From positions 1-64,000 of the forward strand of contig JAFWIH010000021.1 of assembly GCA_017533795.1 (NCBI GenBank): a stretch of DNA of 64,000 nucleotides. Direction: 5' to 3'. Position 1 is the stretch's first letter, and the number at the start of each line of letters is the position of its first letter. Positions 7,965-15,643 of the stretch are shown one piece after another. Position numbers and translations under genes: made by a program. Source of the stretch: Clostridia bacterium. Its GTDB lineage: Bacteria; Bacillota; Clostridia; TANB77; CAG-508. The notes beneath the pieces were generated by a model that saw only the letters and a program-made list of their open reading frames with translations, searched no databases and was not told the DNA's origin.

Positions 7965-9035
7965 TTAATTAGACAAAAAGTTGTTTAATTTATTAACTGC
8001 ATTTTGTTTATCTCTTTCATCTAAATGTGTATAAACATCTAATAATATTTGCAGTGTTTTATGTCCTGTAAAACTTTGTGCTTCTTTTAAATCTACACCT
8101 GCTTTATGAAGTATGCAAGCATAAGTATGTCTAAGTTGGTGGTAGGTAAAATATACTTCATAATCTAATATTTTATTTAAATCATTTATAACATATTGAA
8201 TCTGTCTTTTCATAGTTGTATCTGACATCATTTTATTTAATGTGTTAGGGAATACATAATCATTATCACTATGGTCTGACTTCATTTCTACCAATTTATC
8301 ATATATAACATTCAATATAGGTACTTTTCTGTTATCTTCATTCTTTGTCTTTTTTATAACAGGCTGATTATGAATTAACTCTACAGCTTTGTTAACACTA
8401 ATATATTTATTGTTTAGATCAATGTCTTTATATTGCAATGGGATAACTTCTTGCTTTCTTAGTCCAGTATAAATCATAAACAGTATCATAAACGCACGAG
8501 GATTGTCTGAGGCAAGTTTTTTTATTTCATCTATCAAGTTATCTGTCAAGGGTTCTTTTTCAGCTGATTTATGCTTTTTTATTTTAATTCCTTTAGATAC
8601 ATTCTTACTTATATAATCATTTTCTACAGCATTGTCTAAAATTTGTTTAATTGTCATTAAAACAATATCTTTTCTTCTTGTAATTCCTTTTTTAGTCATA
8701 ATATTAAGTAAATTTAGCACATCTTTTTGCTTCAATGATTTAAGTTTGTATTTTCCAAGATAGGGAGTAATATATATATTAATAGCTTCTTTATACATTT
8801 TATAAGTATTGTCTGATTTGTCTGATTTATAAATTTCTATCCATTGATTAGCCCATTGTTCCAGTGTGAGACTTTCGTTATCAGATATCATTCCTTTTTT
8901 AGACAAATACTTTGCTTCTATATATTGATCCTCTAAGTCTTTAGGACTATCAGAATATAATGTTTTTAATTTCCCGTTTACACTTACTCTTTTCATAAGT
9001 CTACCATCTTTTCTTATCGTGTAAGTAAAAGCCAT
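7965..9035 (-). CDS. int: Phage tyrosine integrase
   Basis: This site-specific recombinase catalyses integration and excision at tRNA-Phe. From the chosen start it has 356 residues: an N-terminal arm-binding domain (AP2-like, about 1-60), an SAM-like core-binding domain (about 65-160) and the catalytic domain. Catalytic residues visible: Arg in YTGLRKQEV, H299-x-x-R302 in YHQLRHTY, H325 in TGHKTL and nucleophile Y335 in DVYTH. The ATG at 9035 is preferred because AAGGAGGT lies 5 bases upstream; the frame is open 24 codons further. It lies beside attL and is transcribed towards it, the usual phage arrangement. Confidence 0.95.
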   Translation of the reverse strand: MAFTYTIRKDGRLMKRVSVNGKLKTLYSDSPKDLEDQYIEAKYLSKKGMISDNESLTLEQWANQWIEIYKSDKSDNTYKMYKEAINIYITPYLGKYKLKSLKQKDVLNLLNIMTKKGITRRKDIVLMTIKQILDNAVENDYISKNVSKGIKIKKHKSAEKEPLTDNLIDEIKKLASDNPRAFMILFMIYTGLRKQEVIPLQYKDIDLNNKYISVNKAVELIHNQPVIKKTKNEDNRKVPILNVIYDKLVEMKSDHSDNDYVFPNTLNKMMSDTTMKRQIQYVINDLNKILDYEVYFTYHQLRHTYACILHKAGVDLKEAQSFTGHKTLQILLDVYTHLDERDKQNAVNKLNNFLSN

Positions 9036-9063
9036 AACATACCTCCTTAAAAAATAAAAGTAT

Positions 9064-9498
9064 CTAAATTGATACTTTTTCATCTGTAAAACCATGTGAA
9101 TTATCATAATAATAGTTTAAACACCTTGCCATATAAGTAGCTTCAACATCAAATTGCTCTGCAAGTTGTGTAGCTGTAGTGTAGCCTTTTTTCATAAGTA
9201 ATTTTATTCTTTCGTATGGAAAAAAGTCTTTCCAAGCTCTTTTATCTGCCTTAAACTCGGCTTTAGCAATTATTTCATAATCTGAATCAGTTTTATAATA
9301 ACTACCAGAAAAATAATGCCCTAGTTCTTGAATTAATACGGTATTTCTAGAAACAGTTGTGTCAGCTTTTTGTTCATCTACTATTATTGCTGTTATATCT
9401 TTATAATGTGCTATCATACCACCACTATTAAGTAGTTGATGATTTGAATAATTGATTTTTTCTTTTTCTAGTATATTATATAAAGATGTTGTATTCAT
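9064..9498 (-). CDS. ImmA/IrrE-like metallopeptidase
   Basis: The 144-residue protein carries the zinc-peptidase helix TVLIQELGHYFSGSYY (about residues 51-67), where Q-E-L-G-H stands in place of H-E-x-G-H, and a downstream KAEFKADKRAW that supplies the third ligand region. The C-terminal third (GYTTATQLAEQFDVEATYM) matches ImmA-type proteins. Such peptidases cleave the phage repressor to trigger induction, as ImmA does with ImmR in ICEBs1. Loss of the first His of HExxH is common in phage members but may reduce activity. It sits between integrase and DUF3800 in the leftward lysogeny operon; its binding site reads ACGGAGG. Confidence 0.8.
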   Translation of the reverse strand: MNTTSLYNILEKEKINYSNHQLLNSGGMIAHYKDITAIIVDEQKADTTVSRNTVLIQELGHYFSGSYYKTDSDYEIIAKAEFKADKRAWKDFFPYERIKLLMKKGYTTATQLAEQFDVEATYMARCLNYYYDNSHGFTDEKVSI

Positions 9499-9557
9499 TT
9501 TATCCTCCGTATTAATATTACAATTATGTTACAAAAGTATTTAAATTTGTTAACATT

Positions 9558-10505
9558 TTATAAAAAATACTTGAATTTTACTTTAAAAAAGTATATACTC
9601 AAATTAACAAATTGACAAATTAACATAATTATGGTATAATTATTAAAAATATTACATATGCTATATATTATAAGTCCTTTATGAGCGAAAGTCAGCTCCA
9701 TGCTGTGTGCAGTAATGCCTAGCCGTAAAGGGCTTATTTTATTTACATCAAAAGGATTTTTCTTACTATAGAAATTTCCCCAATTGGGTTTGAAATCATT
9801 TAAATCAACAATTAATCCATACTTTTCTTTTAAAAAGTTATAATATCGCATTTCTCCAAAAATAAAAGCTCTATGAATTGCCCAGTTGCAATAATCTACT
9901 ATCTGTAAGCACATTTCTCCAGATGGAGTTTGTGGCAATACTTTTTGTTTGGATTTTATCTCATGTTTTAATGAAGCTTCTGTATATATTAATGAATTGT
10001 GTATTGCTTCTTCCAAAGGTATTTGCCTTTGTTTATTTCCTCTTGTTGCAATATATATATAGTTGTTAGACGACAATTGCAGTATATTTTTAAACAGATG
10101 GGTGATTAAAGAGTCATAGATTTCTTGCGTATTCCCATTATGTTTATTAAAGACTTTTTGTGTTTTTCTACATACAACAATATTACAAGAAAAGGGCAAG
10201 TCTCTTAACAAATTAAAAACCTTATATCTTACTTCTGGACAGTCATCTTTTGCGTGAAATGCTGTTGCAGTTTTTTTTATTGATGGTATATCTTTTAAAT
10301 AATCATCATTAAGTATTTCATTTTGCAAATCTAGTAATTTTTTTCTTAAATATTCTGGTTCAGTTGTTCTAATAAAACCCATTAATAAAATTTTAGAAGA
10401 ACCGTTTTCTCTGCCGACTAACCATTCGCCTTTTCTATTATAAAAAGTTGTATCGCCAGACTCATCAACAAAAAAATAATTACTACTAAATATGTTTTCT
10501 TGCAT
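9558..10505 (-). CDS. DUF3800 domain protein
   Basis: The protein starts MQENIF at 10505 (AGAGGAGAA 5 bases upstream), not at the ATG 24 codons earlier. It contains the DUF3800 signature FFVDESGDTTFY near the N terminus, HAKDD in the middle and LQIVDYCNWAIHRAF near residue 215. DUF3800 has a predicted RNase H-like fold with acidic catalytic residues and is common in phages and defence islands; its reaction is unknown. Read normally it has 315 residues, but the last 55 look unnatural and hydrophobic. After residue 260 comes an in-frame CGG; reading +1 there gives GGC TAG and a 261-residue product ending at 9719. Confidence 0.8.
   Translation of the reverse strand: MQENIFSSNYFFVDESGDTTFYNRKGEWLVGRENGSSKILLMGFIRTTEPEYLRKKLLDLQNEILNDDYLKDIPSIKKTATAFHAKDDCPEVRYKVFNLLRDLPFSCNIVVCRKTQKVFNKHNGNTQEIYDSLITHLFKNILQLSSNNYIYIATRGNKQRQIPLEEAIHNSLIYTEASLKHEIKSKQKVLPQTPSGEMCLQIVDYCNWAIHRAFIFGEMRYYNFLKEKYGLIVDLNDFKPNWGNFYSKKNPFDVNKISPLRLGITAHSMELTFAHKGLIIYSICNIFNNYTIIMLICQFVNLSIYFFKVKFKYFL
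9672..9735 (-). other. Long imperfect hairpin around the end of the DUF3800 gene
   Basis: In the minus-strand direction AAGCCCTTTA (9735-9726) pairs with TAAAGGACTT (9681-9672) with one mismatch, enclosing smaller self-complementary parts (GAGC...GCTC, CTG-CACA-CAG). The in-frame CGG (9725-9723) and the +1-frame TAG (9721-9719) lie at the base of the first arm. No T run follows, so it is not a classic terminator. It could be an mRNA 3'-end structure or a frameshift-stimulating structure. Confidence 0.5.
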
Positions 10506-10881
10506 TATTTTTCTCCTCTTTTGTCTCTTTCTTATCATCTTTTTTTTCATTTTCTTGTTTAGCAAGTAATCCTTCAATTATATTTTTTGCAATTTCTTTA
10601 TTTTCTTCGTTTAATCCTTTTATTCCTGTTGCAAATGCTATATCCATTTCGTTTGCATCTATTTTTTCTGGGTTTCGTATATCTGATTTACCTAAAAGAT
10701 AATCCGTAGACACACCAAAGAAATCAGCCAATTTTACAATATCATCATTTGATGGTTCGTTTCTGCCAATTTCCCAGGCTGAAACAGCTGACCTCGTATA
10801 TCCTATTTTTTTTGCAAATTCTTCTTGAGTTAATTTAAAAATGTCTTTTCTCAGATAAACTAACCTTTCTTTAAATTCCAT
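10486..10881 (-). CDS. XRE-family phage repressor
   Basis: The 131-residue protein has an N-terminal helix-turn-helix (about 15-60): LTQEEFAKKIGYTRSAVSAW, then the conserved PSNDDIVKLADFFGVSTDYLLG. The C terminus is a charged K/E tail without a LexA-type peptidase domain, so induction probably depends on the ImmA-like peptidase encoded downstream. It is transcribed divergently from the Cro-like gene at 11145, and GATAC-type operators lie in between. Confidence 0.9.
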   Translation of the reverse strand: MEFKERLVYLRKDIFKLTQEEFAKKIGYTRSAVSAWEIGRNEPSNDDIVKLADFFGVSTDYLLGKSDIRNPEKIDANEMDIAFATGIKGLNEENKEIAKNIIEGLLAKQENEKKDDKKETKEEKNNARKHI

Positions 10882-10910
10882 TATTACACCTCTTAAATAT
10901 CACTATATCC

Positions 10911-10940
10911 ATTATAACATAAAAAGATACGAAATGAAAC
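10911..10940 (-). promoter_or_regulatory. Repressor promoter with overlapping operator
   Basis: On the minus strand an extended -10 (TG-T-TATAAT, TATAAT at 10916-10911) lies about 30 bases from the repressor ATG. The operator-like GATACGAAATGAAAC (10926-10940) covers the -35 position, which is itself weak (TTTCAT). This suits autorepression. Confidence 0.6.
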
Positions 10941-11071
10941 AATTTACATAAAACGGTATTAAAAGTGTCAATTTTTTTTAGCTTTTAAAATTTTTAAAAC
11001 TTGAAATGTGTTGATATTCTTGAATTTGCAAGAATTAATATTTAAATAAAAAAATATTTTTAGAAAAAGAC

Positions 11072-11124
11072 TTGACACGAAAAGTAACATGTGGTAATAT
11101 ACAAACAATGATACGAAAAGTATC
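11072..11124 (+). promoter_or_regulatory. Early lytic promoter with two operators
   Basis: TTGACA (11072-11077) and TAATAT (11095-11100) are 17 bases apart. GACACGAAAAGTAAC (11074-11088) overlaps the -35 box, and the perfect inverted repeat GATAC-GAAAA-GTATC (11110-11124) lies just past the start point. A repressor bound at both would block the early operon. Confidence 0.8.
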
Positions 11125-11144
11125 GAGAAAGGAGGCATTATATA

Positions 11145-11396
11145 ATGAGGAACAGTTATAGCCCTAGAACAAAATTGATAAAATTAAGAACAGATAAAGG
11201 ATTTACACAAGAGCAAATGGCAAGACTTTTAAAGATAAAGAGAGCAACATATGCAAATTATGAAACAGGTTATAGGAATCCTAGCTTAGAAATAGTGATA
11301 GAGCTAAAAAAGATACTAGGAGTAACAGAAGATAAATTTTTTTTACCAGACAAAGACACGAAAAGTACCACAACAAATTTAAAGGAGGCGACTTAA
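11145..11396 (+). CDS. Cro-like XRE regulator
   Basis: The 83-residue protein has one helix-turn-helix: LRTDKGFTQEQMARLLKIKRATYANYE, and the typical ENPSLEIVIELKKILGV-like continuation. It is the first gene of the rightward early operon, preceded by AAAGGAGG. By position it is the counterpart of Cro. Its own 3' end (11355-11369) carries a further operator-like sequence. Confidence 0.85.
   Translation: MRNSYSPRTKLIKLRTDKGFTQEQMARLLKIKRATYANYETGYRNPSLEIVIELKKILGVTEDKFFLPDKDTKSTTTNLKEAT
11355..11369 (+). promoter_or_regulatory. Intragenic operator-like site
   Basis: GACACGAAAAGTACC lies inside the end of the Cro-like gene and matches the operators at 11074 and 11110 in 11 or more of 15 positions. 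It may allow looping or a roadblock by the repressor. It could also be chance within a coding sequence. Confidence 0.45.
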
Positions 11397-11397
11397 A

Positions 11398-11604
11398 ATG
11401 CCAATGACACTTTTACAAGAAAGAGCAAGAAAAAAATATGTACCTGTAAAAGTATTTCAAGAGCAATATGGAATGAGCAGAGCACAAGCATATAAAGTTT
11501 TAGCAAGACCAGAAATGCAAGAAGCAATAATAAAAACAGGCGAAAGGTCAAAAAGTGTAGATTTAGATAGAGCTTTTGAATTAATGCAACAGGTATTTAG
11601 TTAG
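11398..11604 (+). CDS. Small DNA-binding/excisionase-like protein
   Basis: The 68-residue protein has a helix-turn-helix-like part VKVFQEQYGMSRAQAYKVL followed by a basic/hydrophobic helix, a size and layout seen in excisionases and MerR-like small phage regulators. It starts one base after the Cro-like gene's stop. Role in excision is a guess from size and place. Confidence 0.6.
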   Translation: MPMTLLQERARKKYVPVKVFQEQYGMSRAQAYKVLARPEMQEAIIKTGERSKSVDLDRAFELMQQVFS

Positions 11605-11622
11605 AAAGGAAGTGAGATACAA

Positions 11623-11742
11623 ATGAAAAGAAAACTAGACCTATTTAAAGTAGGACAAGCAATAGCATTTATAGTAACAACAGCAATGTTTATTCACAGA
11701 GTTATTACATCAGGATTTTTATTCTTTATAGTTAATTATTAG
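11623..11742 (+). CDS. Small membrane protein (39 aa)
   Basis: ATG at 11623 is preceded by AGAAAGGAAGTGAG. The product MKRKLDLFKVGQ... has a basic N terminus and one membrane segment (about 13-37). It is unrecognised. It lies in line with its neighbours in the early operon. Confidence 0.6.
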   Translation: MKRKLDLFKVGQAIAFIVTTAMFIHRVITSGFLFFIVNY

Positions 11743-11759
11743 GAAAGGAGGAAATACAA

Positions 11760-12089
11760 ATGAGTTATTACATGTTTATGTTTTATTTAATTCTACTAGG
11801 AGTTATAGCATTTATATTATTAGTATTCATTTATAAAAATGATGATTTAGAAAAAGAAATAGAAGAACAACAAAGCTTAATTAATGCTAGTAGAAGAAAC
11901 TTAGCAGATGCAGAAAACAGAATATCACAAAGAAACGATTTATTAGAATATCAAGAAAACAAAATCAAGAAATTAAAAAATAAGCTAACTATTTTAGAAG
12001 CTTATATAACAAGCAACAACTATGGAAATGCAGAACTTAGACTAGAAAAATTAAAAGAGTTAGTTCGTGACTACCAATCTCAAAACTAA
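11760..12089 (+). CDS. Membrane-anchored coiled-coil protein
   Basis: The 109-residue protein has an N-terminal membrane segment (about 4-24) and then a continuous coiled coil of K/E/Q/L heptads up to residue 100. I do not know the family. A GGAGG site lies 8 bases ahead of the start. Small anchored coiled-coil proteins are common in early regions of Firmicute phages. Confidence 0.7.
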   Translation: MSYYMFMFYLILLGVIAFILLVFIYKNDDLEKEIEEQQSLINASRRNLADAENRISQRNDLLEYQENKIKKLKNKLTILEAYITSNNYGNAELRLEKLKELVRDYQSQN

Positions 12090-12159
12090 CTCAACTTATA
12101 AAATACATAAATATGCACTCCATGTCTATATTATAGCATGGAATAGAAAGGAAAGTCAA

Positions 12160-12444
12160 ATGAAATATAAAGTTTATAGACATTTTAATACAAATGAAGA
12201 AGTATTTGAAGAAGACTGGGAACAATACGCAATGGAGAAATTAGGGATAACAATAGAACCACAAGGCAAGAATGGAGAAATGACAGAAGAACAACTAGAG
12301 TTTATAGAAGAATTTACAGACTGGTATTTTAGTGGCAACTGGATTCTAGATGAAGTAGAAGATGACAGTGTATGTGATGACTTAGCTGAAATGGAAGACA
12401 TTATATATGAAAGAGATTTAGAAAAAAAGTGGGGTATTGCTTAA
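12160..12444 (+). CDS. Hypothetical acidic phage protein
   Basis: The 94-residue product starts MKYKVYRHFNTNEEVFEEDW at 12160, where AGAAAGGAAAG gives a site; an upstream in-frame start at 12067 overlaps the preceding gene and has none. It is strongly acidic (many E and D) with several Trp/Tyr, a composition seen in DNA-mimic or protein-binding phage proteins. Function unknown. Confidence 0.65.
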   Translation: MKYKVYRHFNTNEEVFEEDWEQYAMEKLGITIEPQGKNGEMTEEQLEFIEEFTDWYFSGNWILDEVEDDSVCDDLAEMEDIIYERDLEKKWGIA

Positions 12445-13064
12445 TGAATATATATGAAAGTATTACAAAGATAATGGAAGAAGTACCTGCAATAGGTAAA
12501 ACAAAAACAAACAAGACACAAGGTTTTAAATTTAGAGGAATAGATGATGTTATGAACGCATTACAACCTTTATTATCAAAGAATAAAGTATTTATAGTAC
12601 CTGAAATATTAGAACAAACAAGAGAAGAAAGGACAACCTCTAAAGGTGGAACATTAATATATTCAATATGTAAAATTAAATACAAATTTTTTGCAGAAGA
12701 TGGAACTTTTATAGAGGCTATAACAATTGGAGAAGGAATGGACAGTGGAGATAAGGCAACAAATAAAGCAATGGCAATTGCAATGAAATACGCATTATTC
12801 CAAGTATTCTGTATTCCAACAGAAGAAATGAAAGATCCTGATAGTGAAACACCTGAGGAAAGTCAAAAGAAAGAGGAGGCAGAACTAGAAGAATTAGTTA
12901 CAGACACACAAGCTAAAACAATATATGCAATTATGAAACAAAAAGGACTAGATGTAGAAAAACAATTACAAAGTAATTATGGAATATCTAACACAAATGA
13001 ACTAACTAAAAGACAATATGCAAGTATATTAAATGCAATAAAGAAATTACCTAATAAAGAGTAG
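12444..13064 (+). CDS. erf: ERF-family single-strand annealing recombinase
   Basis: ERF proteins anneal complementary single strands during phage recombination. The 206-residue protein starts at ATG 12444, overlapping the previous stop (TAATG). It shows the ERF core (PF04404): MNIYESITKIMEEV, GFKFRGIDDVMNAL, a central beta region, then GEGMDSGDKATNKAMAIAMK (about residues 95-115), the most conserved ERF block. The C-terminal 60 residues are a separate helical domain after an acidic linker, typical for ERF. The HNH-like and replication genes downstream complete the recombination/replication module. Confidence 0.93.
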   Translation: MNIYESITKIMEEVPAIGKTKTNKTQGFKFRGIDDVMNALQPLLSKNKVFIVPEILEQTREERTTSKGGTLIYSICKIKYKFFAEDGTFIEAITIGEGMDSGDKATNKAMAIAMKYALFQVFCIPTEEMKDPDSETPEESQKKEEAELEELVTDTQAKTIYAIMKQKGLDVEKQLQSNYGISNTNELTKRQYASILNAIKKLPNKE

Positions 13065-13073
13065 GTGGAACTT

Positions 13074-13391
13074 ATGAAAAGTCAATTTGAAACAATGTTA
13101 AAAGAAGACTGTAAACAATACAGAGAACTATTTAAAAAATATAAAAACATAATGCCAGAAGATATAGAGACATGGTATACGTTGACAAGAGAAAGCTTAA
13201 TGTTAGCTCAAAGATGGTCTGATATAGCGAGCAATTCAAGTTTATACGCTAAATCTTATGAAATATCGAAATGCGATTTTAGAGACTGGGCTTATCAACG
13301 TTACAGAAACTTACAAGAAATGCACACAGATTGTAGAGTATTTTATAAAGACAGTAAAGAAGATTTAAAGAATTTTGGGAGAGTGGATTAA
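13074..13391 (+). CDS. Hypothetical phage protein
   Basis: The 105-residue product is mostly helical and Tyr/Trp/Lys-rich (MKSQFETMLKEDCKQYRELF). The ATG at 13074 is preferred over an upstream in-frame GTG at 13065 because AGGTGG overlaps that GTG. It is unrecognised. It lies between the ERF gene and a Cys/His protein, so a role in DNA processing is possible but not shown. Confidence 0.6.
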   Translation: MKSQFETMLKEDCKQYRELFKKYKNIMPEDIETWYTLTRESLMLAQRWSDIASNSSLYAKSYEISKCDFRDWAYQRYRNLQEMHTDCRVFYKDSKEDLKNFGRVD

Positions 13392-13778
13392 ATGATAGTA
13401 AAAAGTTTATCAAATAGTTTCAATCCAGTACCTAAGCAACCTAAAAAAGAAAAGAAAGAACCAACAAAGATAAAACAGAAAAGTAGTAAATTAGCAAAGT
13501 TAGAAAGACAGAGAGACAAAGACATAGTTAAGTCTGGTAAATGTGATTATTGTCATAAAGTAAAAAAGCGACTAGATCCACACGAAGTATACGGTGGAAG
13601 TAATAGACAAATAAGTATCAAGAATGGATTTGTAAAAATGCTATGTAGAGAATGTCATTCTAACGAAAAGATAATAAATCAATTAAGAATAGACGTACAG
13701 AAAGAGTATGAGCAGAATCATACTAGAGAAGATTTTATAAGGCTAATAGGAAAAAGTTACATCAAGGGCAATGACTAA
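13392..13778 (+). CDS. Cys/His zinc-binding protein, HNH-like
   Basis: The 128-residue protein has a basic N terminus (PKQPKKEKKEPTKIK), then CDYCHKVKKRLDPHEVYGG and LCRECHSNEKI. The pattern CxxC - H - CxxCH resembles treble-clef HNH/NinG-like phage recombination proteins. The HNH catalytic triad cannot be fully made out. It begins one base after the previous stop and ends in a hairpin (13764-13789). Confidence 0.65.
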   Translation: MIVKSLSNSFNPVPKQPKKEKKEPTKIKQKSSKLAKLERQRDKDIVKSGKCDYCHKVKKRLDPHEVYGGSNRQISIKNGFVKMLCRECHSNEKIINQLRIDVQKEYEQNHTREDFIRLIGKSYIKGND

Positions 13779-13792
13779 ACGTTGCCCTTTAA
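13764..13792 (+). terminator. Weak terminator-like hairpin
   Basis: AAGGGCAA (13764-13771) pairs with TTGCCCTT (13782-13789) around a 10-base loop holding the stop codon of the preceding gene. Only TTTAATT follows, so it may slow or partly stop transcription in the early operon or protect a processed 3' end. Confidence 0.5.
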
Positions 13793-13814
13793 TTATACAA
13801 AAGGAGAAAGAAAT

Positions 13815-14540
13815 ATGGCTAGAAGAAGAATGTTTAATTTAGACATAATAGATACTGATTTATTTTTAGAAATGCCACAAACAAGCAGACTTTTATATTA
13901 TGAATTATGTATGAGGGCAGATGATGACGGTTTTGTGAGCAGTCCTAAAAAAATACAAAAGATGGTAGGTTGTAGTGAAGATGATTTCAAAGTTTTAATT
14001 AGTAAACAATTTATTATTCCATTTGATACAGGAGTTGTTGTAATAAGACATTGGAAATTACATAATTACATACAAAAAGATAGATACAGAGAAACAATTT
14101 ATACAGATGAGAAAAAGCAGTTAAATCAAGAAGAAAACGGTATGTATACAAAATGTATACAAGATGGATACAAAATGGAAACACAGGTTAGGTTAGGTAA
14201 GGATAGTATAGGTAAGGATAGTAAAGAGTCTAAAGAAGAAAAGCCAAAGAAGGATAACAAAATACACTTTGCTGAATTTGTTTCTATGACCAATGCTGAA
14301 TATGAAAAATTAGTAAGCACTTATGGAAAAGATTTTGCAGACCAATGTATTACTGTACTTGATAACTACAAAGGTTCTAGTGGAAAAAAATATAAAAGTG
14401 ATTATAGAGCTATCCTTAACTGGGTTATTGACAGAGTAAAAGAACAAAGAAATAAACAAACATCAAAATCTAATTATGAACAACGAGAATATAGCAATTT
14501 AGATTTTTTATACAAAAACAAAGGAGTATCAAATGAGTAA
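13815..14540 (+). CDS. Phage replication initiator, O/DnaD-like
   Basis: The 241-residue protein starts MARRRMFNLDIIDTD (site AAAGGAGAAAG). Residues 1-90 form the winged-helix domain typical of phage replisome organisers (TSRLLYYELCMRADDDGFV, RHWKLHNYIQKDRY). A low-complexity K/S/G/D linker (130-165) follows, then a DnaD-like C-terminal domain with the signature YKSDYRAILNWVIDRVKEQ. It probably binds the phage origin and loads the host helicase. The linker is encoded by a short direct repeat GGTAAGGATAGTA (about 14195-14225), where origins sometimes lie in such genes. Confidence 0.85.
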   Translation: MARRRMFNLDIIDTDLFLEMPQTSRLLYYELCMRADDDGFVSSPKKIQKMVGCSEDDFKVLISKQFIIPFDTGVVVIRHWKLHNYIQKDRYRETIYTDEKKQLNQEENGMYTKCIQDGYKMETQVRLGKDSIGKDSKESKEEKPKKDNKIHFAEFVSMTNAEYEKLVSTYGKDFADQCITVLDNYKGSSGKKYKSDYRAILNWVIDRVKEQRNKQTSKSNYEQREYSNLDFLYKNKGVSNE

Positions 14541-14682
14541 AGAATTAAAAGTAGTCTATGTAGATAACCTAAAACTAGGCTATGAAGTAAAACCAATAAT
14601 ACTAAGAGTAGATAAAGAGCATAAATGGAACAGAGCTAAACAGAAAGAAAACTTACAAGCTAAAATCAAAGAAGAAAGGTAA
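14533..14682 (+). CDS. Small hypothetical phage protein (49 aa)
   Basis: ATG 14533 overlaps the end of the replication gene by 8 bases and follows AAGGAG. The product is basic (MSKELKVVYVDNLKLGYEVK...). Unrecognised. Tight coupling with both neighbours supports it as real. Confidence 0.6.
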   Translation: MSKELKVVYVDNLKLGYEVKPIILRVDKEHKWNRAKQKENLQAKIKEER

Positions 14683-14686
14683 TACA

Positions 14687-15052
14687 ATGAAAAAGTTTGA
14701 AGATAAACAAAAACAAGATAAATTCCAAGCATTAGTACAAAACAGACAAAGAGTATCATATAAGCTACTACGAGAATTAGAGAGCTTAGGAATGATAGAA
14801 GATTATGATTTATTCAGAATAATAAGCAATCAATTCAATGATATGTATATGTTTTATATGGACGGAGAGTTTTATGTAATAGACAGAAACAGAGCAGATT
14901 TTAGACAAGTAGAACGTAGTTTATTACAGACAAGATGCTATGAAATACAACCAAATAGAGTACATGGATTATCAGATGAAGAATTTTTAAAGCTTAGTAC
15001 TGCAGAACTAATACAAGTAATGCTTGGAGAAGAAATTGAGGAAGAGAGGTAA
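14687..15052 (+). CDS. Hypothetical phage protein
   Basis: The 121-residue soluble protein is rich in Tyr, Phe, Arg and Glu, with FRIISNQFNDMYMFYMDGEF in the middle. I do not recognise the family. An AGAAAGG site lies upstream and it follows the preceding stop by 4 bases. Confidence 0.65.
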   Translation: MKKFEDKQKQDKFQALVQNRQRVSYKLLRELESLGMIEDYDLFRIISNQFNDMYMFYMDGEFYVIDRNRADFRQVERSLLQTRCYEIQPNRVHGLSDEEFLKLSTAELIQVMLGEEIEEER

Positions 15053-15056
15053 AGGT

Positions 15057-15350
15057 ATGATACAAGTAACAAAAAGATTTTACATAGATGCAAACAGTAA
15101 TTGTTATATGCTACAAGAAAAAACAAAAGTACAAGATGAAAATAGCAAGAACTTTGGCAAGGAAATATTTAAAGATTTGGGATATTATACAACATTAGAA
15201 AGCTGTATAAGAGGAATGTTAAAAACAATGACAAGAGAATATGTAGGCAAAGATGAAGTTAACACAATGAAAGAATTACAAGAACAAATAAAAAAGACAG
15301 ATGAATTAATACGTAACATGAAATTAGATATTAGGAGTGATAGCAAATGA
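15057..15350 (+). CDS. Hypothetical phage protein (DUF5405-like composition)
   Basis: The 97-residue product starts MIQVTKRFYIDANSNCYMLQ at 15057, behind GAGAGGTAAAGG. It has an N-terminal beta part and a helical C terminus (EEQIKKTDELIRNMK-like). No firm family; similar beta-helix proteins recur in early regions of clostridial phages. It overlaps the next gene by four bases (ATGA), a sign of translational coupling. Confidence 0.62.
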   Translation: MIQVTKRFYIDANSNCYMLQEKTKVQDENSKNFGKEIFKDLGYYTTLESCIRGMLKTMTREYVGKDEVNTMKELQEQIKKTDELIRNMKLDIRSDSK

Positions 15351-15640
15351 AAAGACCAATAAAGAAAACAGTATATAGCATATTAGAAAAAGATAAATAT
15401 GCAAGACAAGATGATAATTATTTAATAATGCGAGTAGTACAAAGGCTAGAACCAAATTTAGCAGGAACAACATTTGTAGAAGTAATGCAGAACTTAACTT
15501 ATAAGGGAATAAGCTTAGAGGGGATAACAAGAGCAAGAAGAAGCTTTTTTACAGAATATCCTGAGTTAAGAGTAAAAACAGCTGAACAAGCTAGAAGAGA
15601 GAAAGAACAAGAATATTATTTAGAATATAGCAGGAGGTAA
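15347..15640 (+). CDS. Hypothetical phage protein
   Basis: The 97-residue protein is basic and helical (IKKTVYSILEKDKYARQDDNY, ITRARRSFFTEYPELR), which could suit DNA binding. It overlaps the preceding gene by four bases and is 3 bases from the next. Unrecognised. Confidence 0.65.
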   Translation: MKRPIKKTVYSILEKDKYARQDDNYLIMRVVQRLEPNLAGTTFVEVMQNLTYKGISLEGITRARRSFFTEYPELRVKTAEQARREKEQEYYLEYSRR

Positions 15641-15643
15641 TTA

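Noticed and set aside
14190..14230. Iteron-type replication origin in the replication gene
   Set aside because: Only two copies of GGTAAGGATAGTA are present and they encode a low-complexity linker; too little to call an origin.
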